Source of the DNA: JAFDVL01 sp043775925
GTDB lineage: Bacteria > Acidobacteriota > Blastocatellia > RBC074
Assembly: GCA_043775925.1 (NCBI GenBank)
Contig: JAYVRW010000025.1
Span: forward strand, 1 to 33,773
Length of the DNA: 33,773 nucleotides
Direction: 5' to 3'
The position numbers and the translations under genes were made by a program. A model generated the notes under the pieces. That model worked only from the letters and a program-made list of their open reading frames with translations. It was not told the DNA's origin and searched no databases. This document shows positions 8,362 through 14,745 of this stretch, piece after piece. Every line of letters begins with the position of its first letter. The stretch's first letter is position 1.

Positions 8362-9795
8362 TTAGGTAGCCCCTTTACCGGTCAGAACCGCCGGAATCGT
8401 GCGAAGCAAAATCCGAAAATCAAGTCCGAGTGACCAGCGATCAATGTATTCAAGATCAAGCAACATCCATTCCCTGAAACTTAAATTGCTGCGACCAGAC
8501 ACCTGCCACAGACAGGTAATTCCCGGCTTCACGCTGAAGCGGCGTTTTTGCCAGGCGGCATCTAATCCAAGGGCGTCACGCATTGAAAGTGGACGCGGGC
8601 CAACCAGACTCATATCTCCCAACGCGACGTTAATAAGTTGTGGTAATTCATCCAGACTGGTTTTTCTCAACCAGCGTCCAAGAGTTGTAATACGGGGGTC
8701 GTATTTGATCTTGAAAATCGGGCCTTCTTTTTCATTGAGGTGTTCAATCTCTTTCATCCGGGCTTCGGCATCAACTACCATCGTCCGAAATTTGAAGAGC
8801 TGAAAGCGGCGTTTGTTGTAGCCCATTCGTTCCTGAATAAAGAAAACCGGGCCAGGGGAATCTAATTTGATGGCAACAGCAATCAAAGCGAATAAGGGCG
8901 CACAGGGAATCAATAAAAACAGCGCGGCAAAAAGGTCGAAGATGCGTTTGGCTTCGGTTCTCCATCCCAGTGCAGGAGTGGAATGCAGAGAAATAAAATT
9001 CATCCCCTGCAAGCGGGCTGGGCGTGAAAAAGCGAGCTGTTGCGGAAAGAGATCAGACAATAAATGGGTCGTAATGCCCTGCTCCTCTAACTGTAAAACA
9101 GCGTCTTCAATTTGGATGTATTGAGATTTAATAGGGAGGGCGACGACAACTTCATCCACTACTTCTGTCGCAATTATTCTGGTCAAATCGTCAAGCCTGC
9201 CGATTCTGCGAAGCTCAGGGAGAGAGGTATTGATCTCATGATTATCCAAATAGCCAAGCAGGCGATAACCGAGGTCGGGACGCTGCATCAGACGCTCCAC
9301 GAATTGCTGTCCACGTGGGCCTCCTCCGATCAGTAATAGATTTTTGGTGTTATGGCCACGCCTCCGAAATGAACGGAAAACATATTGCTGAATCAACCTG
9401 AAGCTACAAATAAAAATAAAGCTGAGGAGGGCAAAGATCCCCGTCACAACGACAGTAATGGTCGGCCAGTTGCCTACTTGGGCGACGATCAGCAGGGCAA
9501 TGGCACACCAGAAAACTGATAAGGCAATCTCTATGACCTCTTCAGCCAGGATATGTAGCCTGGTTAATAAATACAGCCCACGAAGGTTGAACGCCTGATG
9601 CCAAATCAATAACAGCAATCCGATCAGAATCGCGTTACTAACCTTGACACGATCCGTCACGAAGGTAATGCCGTAATCAACATAATCTTCGTTGGAATAA
9701 TTCAGGGCGATGGTCAAACCAAGAGCAGTGACCAACAACAACAAATCCATGAGCTGAAGGTAAAGCAAATACAGCTTTCGATACGGGGCAGGCAT
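8362..9795 (-). CDS. Polyprenyl-phosphate sugar-1-phosphate transferase (WbaP/WcaJ family priming enzyme)
   Basis: This enzyme transfers a hexose-1-phosphate from UDP-sugar to undecaprenyl phosphate, the first step of EPS repeat-unit synthesis at the inner membrane. The N-terminal half has about four membrane spans and a CoA_binding_3-like Rossmann region (LLIGGGPRGQQFVERL). The C-terminal half is the bacterial sugar transferase domain: KRIFDLFAALFLLIP membrane hairpin, QERMGYNKRRFQLFKFRTM, the DELPQ motif, GDMSLVGPRP and PGITCLWQVSGRS. All key motifs are intact. I start at ATG 9795 (MPAPYRKLYLLY, 477 residues, CTGGAAAA upstream); the frame also allows a TTG start at 9849, which would add 18 poorly conserved-looking residues. 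It lies 81 bp after the wzz gene. Confidence 0.93.
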   Translation of the reverse strand: MPAPYRKLYLLYLQLMDLLLLVTALGLTIALNYSNEDYVDYGITFVTDRVKVSNAILIGLLLLIWHQAFNLRGLYLLTRLHILAEEVIEIALSVFWCAIALLIVAQVGNWPTITVVVTGIFALLSFIFICSFRLIQQYVFRSFRRRGHNTKNLLLIGGGPRGQQFVERLMQRPDLGYRLLGYLDNHEINTSLPELRRIGRLDDLTRIIATEVVDEVVVALPIKSQYIQIEDAVLQLEEQGITTHLLSDLFPQQLAFSRPARLQGMNFISLHSTPALGWRTEAKRIFDLFAALFLLIPCAPLFALIAVAIKLDSPGPVFFIQERMGYNKRRFQLFKFRTMVVDAEARMKEIEHLNEKEGPIFKIKYDPRITTLGRWLRKTSLDELPQLINVALGDMSLVGPRPLSMRDALGLDAAWQKRRFSVKPGITCLWQVSGRSNLSFREWMLLDLEYIDRWSLGLDFRILLRTIPAVLTGKGAT

Positions 9796-9876
9796 AAATT
9801 TTCCAGTCGTAGTATTAGTTATGCTTGAGAGAACAGGCCTCTCAAGCAATCACTTCAATTCATCATTTCTCAGGCT

Positions 9877-11394
9877 TTAGCTACCAACCCGTGTAACCAA
9901 CCTTGAGATTTTATTGATTGTTGCAAGGGGCTTGTTTGCACGAGCCGTGGGTTGAAAATACTCAAATGTAAAAGCTGTCACCAAACCAAGAATTACTCCG
10001 CCAATCAATCCCAGAATCAAATTCAGCGGGACGTTTGGACTCGTCGCCTTAAATGGGATGCTGGCTGGTTCTGCCACTCTCACATTGATAATTCCTTCTT
10101 TGTCGAGTGCGGTCGAAACGCGACTCTCTTCACCTTTTTTCGAGTACAATTGATAGGACTGATCCGCCAGCTCGCGTTCCCGATCAAGGCGACGCTGCTC
10201 ATATCCCTGCACTCCCAGTTCACGCACCTTAGCTTTCGACTGGCCGACCGTCTCAATTAATGACTTTTCTTTTTGTCGCAACGACGCCAGGGTACTCCGT
10301 TCCGTGGTCAAGGTGTCATTCAACCGTTGACGCAATGGGTTTAAAGCAGAGGTAGTCGTTGATTCAGCGGGAGCTTTTTCTACCGCCTCAATCATACGAC
10401 GAGCTTTTTCGATGTCTTTTTCGAGATCACGGATGAGACGATGCTCCGGTTTGTATTTACCAAGCAGCTCCGAACGTCGTAGCTCGAGAGTAAATAGTTG
10501 CGCTCGAATGGCATCGGGGGCCGTTCGATGTGAAATTCGTTCTTCACTCTTCAATCGTTCGGGTTCGCTGACTAATTGTTGTGCTAAAGATTTAATGCGC
10601 GCTTCGCCTTCAATGATACTCGTTTGGGTGCTTTGCAAGGCAACCTCGAATTCGTTGAGCTGACGCATCTGCGTCTCGATTTGCTGATTGAGTAACTGAG
10701 GATTGGGTAAGGGGCTGATCCGCCTTAGCTCAGCTTCTTTTTCATACAGCTTAGCTCGCATTGCATCAGCCTGCTCAACAAAGAAATCTGTCGCGCCCAC
10801 ATTTTCGCGTAACTTAATGTGGCGTTCCTGATACAAATCACACAGAGTATTCACCACTTTCGCCGCCTGCTCACGATTATTATCTTTATAAGTAATTTTG
10901 ATGAGATTCGATTTCTTACCCGGCTCAACCGTCAGGTTTTCCTGAAGCTTCATCGCTGCCAGAGAAGCGGCAGAAAGCTTTTCGTCCGCCGGGTCTTTGT
11001 CAAAAGCGGCGAAGACAGAATTACTCTTTTTGGCTTCGAAGTTTTTTTCAAGCTGAAGTTTCTTCACAACTTCTGCTTGTAATGATGGGCTATTGAGAAT
11101 TTCCACTTCTGAATTCACATCCTCTTCTGCCATCCGCGTATCAGGGTGCCCGGCAATAATTTGCTCCGGCGTGACAGGCGCGTCAAAACGTTCTTTCTTA
11201 ACTAAAATAGAGGCTGAAGAAGAGTAAATGGGTTTGGTCAACCAGGTGCCAATCGCAGTTAAGGCAAAGGTCAACAATGCCGTTCCAAGAATCAGCCACT
11301 TACGCGCCCACAGAATATTTCTAAGGTCTCGCAAAAGATTTTCCGAATCCAGCCAGCTCTCTGGCTGTTGATGTTTTCCTGAATGAATACTCAT
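9877..11394 (-). CDS. Wzz/GNVR-type polysaccharide co-polymerase (second of the pair)
   Basis: A 505-residue inner-membrane chain-length regulator. It has a first membrane span at about 32-52 (KWLILGTALLTFALTAIGTW), the Wzz periplasmic domain start (KPIYSSSASILVKKE), a long coiled-coil stretch from about 205 to 400, the GNVR-type segment before the second span (NVRVAEPASIPFKATSPNVPLN), and a second span at about 457-478. It ends soon after, with no fused tyrosine kinase. Its ATG overlaps the stop of the preceding kinase-like gene by four bases (ATGA), so translation is probably coupled and the two proteins probably work together. It would set EPS chain length and link synthesis to the export protein. 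It shares the overall plan of the other wzz gene here. Confidence 0.92.
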   Translation of the reverse strand: MSIHSGKHQQPESWLDSENLLRDLRNILWARKWLILGTALLTFALTAIGTWLTKPIYSSSASILVKKERFDAPVTPEQIIAGHPDTRMAEEDVNSEVEILNSPSLQAEVVKKLQLEKNFEAKKSNSVFAAFDKDPADEKLSAASLAAMKLQENLTVEPGKKSNLIKITYKDNNREQAAKVVNTLCDLYQERHIKLRENVGATDFFVEQADAMRAKLYEKEAELRRISPLPNPQLLNQQIETQMRQLNEFEVALQSTQTSIIEGEARIKSLAQQLVSEPERLKSEERISHRTAPDAIRAQLFTLELRRSELLGKYKPEHRLIRDLEKDIEKARRMIEAVEKAPAESTTTSALNPLRQRLNDTLTTERSTLASLRQKEKSLIETVGQSKAKVRELGVQGYEQRRLDRERELADQSYQLYSKKGEESRVSTALDKEGIINVRVAEPASIPFKATSPNVPLNLILGLIGGVILGLVTAFTFEYFQPTARANKPLATINKISRLVTRVGS

Positions 11395-12431
11395 TTGATT
11401 ACCGCTATGAAATTCATCAATCCACGCATCCGCGACTTGACTACTGAAAGGGTTGAAGGAATAGAAGGCGCTTTATTAAGCGTCACACCCAGCACCTTCG
11501 CCTGAGCGGTGCACAATCGGTTGTGAGCTTCGCCCAGACTGGCGAAAGAAGTTACGTTTTCTGTCGCGACCAGAATGACGCCATCCACAGCACCCGCTAA
11601 CAATGCGACTTCCGGGTTACTGGTCACGGCAGGAGCGTACATCAGAACCAGATCAAACATTTTTTCAAGCTCCGTCAAAACGACAGAGGGCGTCCAGTTT
11701 TTCAACCAATCCTCAAGCCTGACGGCACCCAGAGAAGAAGCAATTTCGTAAAGATTTTGTGTTCTTGTTCGTCTGATTCGAAAGGTGTATCCGGCAGGTA
11801 AAACTTTATTTCCAGGCGCTGAGGTGTCTGTTTCTACAACTTCGATGTAAGCAATTTTCAAGCGCTCATATTCCGCTATTAATCGGCTCAGATCGGCAGC
11901 CATTGGTTGTGCGCTAACCTCAGGTGCAGCGCCACAAATCAAAACTGAACGCAATTGTCGCTGCTCCGCTTCAACCATGATGGTGGCACGCAACTTCAAT
12001 AATTGCGCACGAACTTCCGGTGACAAGGGTGACGGTTCTGGAGCGCCAGCCTGACGAGGAAGCGCCAGCTCATTAATGATCCTATTGACGTCTGACTTTT
12101 CTTTCTCACCTGAGCTTTTCACTGGCAAAACCTGCTCCGAAGGAATCGAGGAACTCGTTGGAGCGACGGGTCTTTTCGTTGAGTGCGAAACCATTGAAGT
12201 GGACGATGAATGACAGGCGTCAGTTTTCACCTTGCCTAAATTTCCCAAAGCCTCCACTAATTGATCAATTTCTGAAACGGGTAAAAGCTGCCCCGGCCAA
12301 ACGGGAAAACTTTCGCTGAACCACTCTTGCTGAGAAGCTGTAATAACTTTCCAGTCCGCCGTCACGAAACTATTTTCATGGGCCGATTGGGGTGTATTTT
12401 GTTGTGGTGTTTTAGTTATCACTTGCCACAT
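11391..12431 (-). CDS. BY-kinase/CpsD-like protein with degenerate nucleotide-binding motifs (predicted pseudokinase)
   Basis: A 346-residue cytoplasmic protein between two wzz genes, exactly where a CpsD/CapB/Wzc-type kinase belongs. Residues 1-135 are low-complexity and unrecognised. Residues about 140-335 follow the ParA/MinD-like fold of BY-kinases: LLKLRATIMVEAEQRQLRSVLI, then the loop GAAPEVSAQP where family members have a GxGKS/T Walker A; IAYIEVVETDTS where Walker A' (DxD) is expected; and DLVLMYAPAV in place of the Walker B form DxxP (DLVLIDTPP-like). Later strands (VDGVILVATENVTS, KVLGVTLNKA) are well preserved. There is no C-terminal tyrosine cluster. It should therefore lack normal ATP hydrolysis and autophosphorylation and probably acts as a structural partner of Wzz. 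The family call rests on motif order; the loss of function is inferred. Confidence 0.75.
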   Translation of the reverse strand: MWQVITKTPQQNTPQSAHENSFVTADWKVITASQQEWFSESFPVWPGQLLPVSEIDQLVEALGNLGKVKTDACHSSSTSMVSHSTKRPVAPTSSSIPSEQVLPVKSSGEKEKSDVNRIINELALPRQAGAPEPSPLSPEVRAQLLKLRATIMVEAEQRQLRSVLICGAAPEVSAQPMAADLSRLIAEYERLKIAYIEVVETDTSAPGNKVLPAGYTFRIRRTRTQNLYEIASSLGAVRLEDWLKNWTPSVVLTELEKMFDLVLMYAPAVTSNPEVALLAGAVDGVILVATENVTSFASLGEAHNRLCTAQAKVLGVTLNKAPSIPSTLSVVKSRMRGLMNFIAVIK

Positions 12432-12461
12432 ACTTTCTTTTTTCCAAATCGTCTTTAAAGA

Positions 12462-13877
12462 TTAGATTTCCAATTTTACGCCTCGTGGCGCAGGCAGTTT
12501 TGCCAGTACCGCCAAGCCCAGCCGACGGTGCAATCCTTCTTCACTACAAACCCGCGGACGAAAAGTTTCTGCCACCAAAACACTGCCAAGCGAAGCTCCC
12601 AGCCCGGTGAACAAAAGAAACAAGAGATTGCGCGACCAATTAGGGCTAACCGGATAGCGCGCCTCACTGGCTGCTTCCAGTAAGCTCACCTGAGTCATTT
12701 TTGACTTCTTCACAATGGCCTCAATTTCTGCTTCCTGTGCTTTCTGGCGATATAAATTAACGGATTCCTCATTGAGGGTGCGTTCGCGCTCGAGATTATC
12801 TTTTTTAACTCCTTGCAGGTTCAGTTCACGAACCCGTGCCTGGTAAGTATTCACCAATTCACGAAGCCGTGCCTCGCGCTGGACGAGAACTGCCATCGAA
12901 GCTTCCGCTTTGAAAAGGTCATCCATCAGGCGACGGCGCGTTTGATTGATCGCAAATGAACGCTCACGCGGAGGGTTCTGCTCTTCCTTTGCAATCAGCT
13001 CTTTGGATTTGGCAATGCGCTGCTCCAGGTCACGAATCAACCGATGCTGTGGCTGATATTTTTGCAGCAACTGAGTGCGTTGCATTTCAAACGCCACTAA
13101 CTCTTCTTTCATTTTGTCCAGCGCCTGAACATATTTTGTCGCAGAACCAACTTCGAGCTGTTCCGGTTGTGTAACGAGTTGCGATTGCAGAGCGGTAATC
13201 TGTTCCTGTGCTTCGCGCTTTTCGAGATTCGCCGCTTCAGCCTGTTTTTGAAGCTCATAATATTGCTTCAGCACAAGGTCTTGCTGAGTCGCAAGCCCGG
13301 TTAGGTCATGGGCAGAATCAATCTTCTTTATCGCCGTCGTCGCGTCACCTAGTTTTTGATTAAAATCGTCTGCGCGCTCACGTAAAGCAACTGGCTTGAC
13401 TGGCTGGCTCAGTCGCTCACGAGACTTCAGATATTCATCAAAAAGTAGTTTCAAAACCTGCGCTGATCGTTCAGGATTTTCATCCCGATAGGTAACTTTA
13501 ATGACGTTAGAATTGCTGACTTCCTCAACTAAAAGCCGCGCCGCTAATTGTTGAAGCGAACGCTCATCGTTCTCTCCTGCTTGCTGCCCGACAATAGTTA
13601 GCAGTTCTTGATTTTTCAGAAATTCAATTTCGGAAACAAGTTGATTGGCTGCCGCTCCCCTACCGTTTCCGGTTGCAATAATTTCCGGGCTAACCAGAAT
13701 TTTTATTGAAGATTCGTACAATGGCGTCATCCAGGACATAACGGCTATGCCGCTCAGAACAATCAGGCTGAACAATGAAAGTACAAGTTTCTTGCGCATC
13801 CCGACAGCAGCACAAAACTCACGCCAGAGCGCTGCTATTGAATTTAGTTTGACAGAATTTCTGAACAACATAAGCAT
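12462..13877 (-). CDS. Wzz/GNVR-type polysaccharide co-polymerase (first of the pair)
   Basis: A 471-residue protein of the same type as the gene at 9877. It has a first membrane span in KKLVLSLFSLIVLSGIAVM, a Wzz domain beginning TPLYESSIKILVS, long helical/coiled-coil repeats (including the QRTQLLQKYQPQHRLIRDLEQRI block, similar to the QLFTLELRRSELLGKYKPEHRLIRDLE block of the paralogue), a second span in LLFLLFTGLGASLGSVLVAE, and a cytoplasmic linker ending EGLHRRLGLAVLAKLPAPRG that normally leads into a tyrosine kinase. The kinase part is a separate gene 30 bp downstream. I chose the ATG at 13877 (or 13871); a GTG at 13967 in the same frame would add 30 residues with no good ribosome site. 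Likely first gene of the sigma-54-controlled EPS operon. Confidence 0.9.
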   Translation of the reverse strand: MLMLFRNSVKLNSIAALWREFCAAVGMRKKLVLSLFSLIVLSGIAVMSWMTPLYESSIKILVSPEIIATGNGRGAAANQLVSEIEFLKNQELLTIVGQQAGENDERSLQQLAARLLVEEVSNSNVIKVTYRDENPERSAQVLKLLFDEYLKSRERLSQPVKPVALRERADDFNQKLGDATTAIKKIDSAHDLTGLATQQDLVLKQYYELQKQAEAANLEKREAQEQITALQSQLVTQPEQLEVGSATKYVQALDKMKEELVAFEMQRTQLLQKYQPQHRLIRDLEQRIAKSKELIAKEEQNPPRERSFAINQTRRRLMDDLFKAEASMAVLVQREARLRELVNTYQARVRELNLQGVKKDNLERERTLNEESVNLYRQKAQEAEIEAIVKKSKMTQVSLLEAASEARYPVSPNWSRNLLFLLFTGLGASLGSVLVAETFRPRVCSEEGLHRRLGLAVLAKLPAPRGVKLEI

Positions 13878-14052
13878 CAAAAAATGATTCCACCAGAGAA
13901 AAGGGTAAACGCCTAAATACCCGAGAAATTTAGAAATTACCTTCACAAAATATTGAGTTGATTGCACAGCGGAATAACAAAACTCTTTAAAGAAAGGAGC
14001 TGACTACGGCGGTAAAAGATGATGGCAAGCTAACACGAAACAAACAACAGAA

Positions 14053-14095
14053 CCTCAGCTTAAAACTGAGGAAAGAAAAGTTCATGTCTGAGGTT
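14053..14095 (-). promoter_or_regulatory. Attenuator-like alternative hairpins in the EPS leader
   Basis: On the minus strand CTGAGG (14053-14058 complement, extended to CTGAGGTT) can pair with CCTCAG at 14066-14071 across a 7-nt loop, or with the longer AACCTCAG at 14088-14095. The two pairings exclude each other. The short hairpin is followed by a T-rich run (TTCTGTTGTTTGTTTCG), as in an intrinsic terminator. It lies about 175-220 nt before the first wzz ATG. Function as an attenuator is a hypothesis. Confidence 0.4.
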
Positions 14096-14106
14096 GGGGG
14101 CATCAG

Positions 14107-14133
14107 AAGAAAGCAAATCAGAATTGCTTTCTT
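14107..14133. promoter_or_regulatory. Perfect 10-bp hairpin in the EPS leader
   Basis: AAGAAAGCAA and TTGCTTTCTT flank a 7-nt loop. There is no T-run after it on either strand, so it does not look like a simple terminator; it may stabilise or shape the leader RNA. Confidence 0.45.
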
Positions 14134-14390
14134 AACTTAACTACTTTGCTTAAAACTACTGCTATTTGATGAGATGCATAACCAGCATTGGACGATCTGC
14201 CACCGGGACTTAGGCTGAGCAACCAGATGCTATCGAAATATAATTTAAATGAGTACCTCCTTTCTAAACATTTTCCTATGAACATTGAGCATCTTGCAAG
14301 GTTTCAAAAAATAAGTTCGGCTTTTTCGGTAACAAACTGAAATATCCTACAGGGATGTCGGCATAACCACACCTCTACGAATTAAAGATA

Positions 14391-14406
14391 ATCAATCTGC
14401 GTGCCA
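14391..14406 (-). promoter_or_regulatory. Candidate sigma-54 (-24/-12) promoter of the EPS operon
   Basis: The minus strand reads CTGGCACG, four bases, then TTGAT (TGGCACGCAGATTGAT). The -24 block matches the sigma-54 consensus YTGGCACG fully; the -12 block has TTGA where TTGC is expected. It points at the wzz operon, lies 340-355 bp downstream of the sigma-54 activator gene, and has two palindromes about 100-200 bp upstream, the normal enhancer distance. Predicted leader about 500 nt. Confidence 0.55.
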
Positions 14407-14490
14407 GGATAAATTTGAATGAGCTTCTCAGGGATAACTGCTGCATTAATAATACTTAGAATGGTCACATGCCAACCTACTCAAACGATA

Positions 14491-14526
14491 CCGCTATCAC
14501 ATAGCGGCAACATTGTTGCCACTATG
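14491..14526. promoter_or_regulatory. Nested palindromes, candidate enhancer site 1
   Basis: The 15-bp core GGCAAC-ATT-GTTGCC (14506-14520) is a perfect palindrome and is extended by CATAG/CTATG to 26 of 27 symmetric bases (14500-14526). A second perfect inverted repeat, CCGCTAT-cac-ATAGCGG (14491-14507), overlaps its left arm. The core resembles the palindrome at 14577-14591, so it is a good candidate for binding by the Fis-type HTH of the neighbouring activator. Confidence 0.5.
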
Positions 14527-14576
14527 ATTCTTAAAAACAGTGGTTACCCTTATCAACAAAGGAGGTAGCTTGTAAC

Positions 14577-14591
14577 GACAACTAAGTTGCC
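14577..14591. promoter_or_regulatory. Candidate enhancer site 2
   Basis: GACAAC-TAA-GTTGCC has the same architecture as the palindrome centred 71 bp away (GRCAAC-N3-GTTGCC). The pair sits about 130 and 200 bp upstream of the transcription start predicted from the -24/-12 element, where enhancer-binding proteins normally dock. Confidence 0.45.
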
Positions 14592-14745
14592 ACTTCTTCT
14601 CCCTTTGGTTCAATTTTTTCAAGGCTTCGTCCTGCGTAAGTCGCTATAAATTAAAGTACTGAAAGTAACCCGCGTCTAAACTTAGAATCGGAGAGAGAAA
14701 TTGACCGGTGAGCTTGAAAAAAGAATGGAGGGAACTGATGATGGG

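Larger units (their letters stand above)
13878..14745. other. Non-coding regulatory region before the EPS operon
   Basis: 868 bases without a convincing gene between the sigma-54 activator and the first wzz. It is A+T-rich and unusually full of inverted repeats. From right to left on the minus strand it holds two related palindromes (14577-14591, 14506-14520), a near-consensus -24/-12 promoter (14391-14406), a more G+C-rich segment with potential stems (about 14165-14262, including an AAAGGAGG that has no start codon after it), and hairpins at 14107-14133 and 14053-14095. No tRNA or known riboswitch consensus was recognised. Confidence 0.6.

Noticed and set aside
13878..13967. A longer first Wzz starting at GTG 13967.
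   Set aside because: The extra 30 residues have no good ribosome site, whereas ATG 13877 keeps the usual distance to the first membrane span.
14165..14262. A c-di-GMP riboswitch in the EPS leader.
   Set aside because: The block could fold, but I could not find the conserved GEMM-I core (GCAAACC with the CGCAAAGCC receptor).
14506..14520. The palindrome GGCAACATTGTTGCC as the main sigma-54 promoter.
   Set aside because: It has GG-N10-GC spacing but lacks the CACG part, and its symmetry and the similar palindrome 71 bp away fit protein binding sites better; the element at 14391-14406 has the full -24 block.
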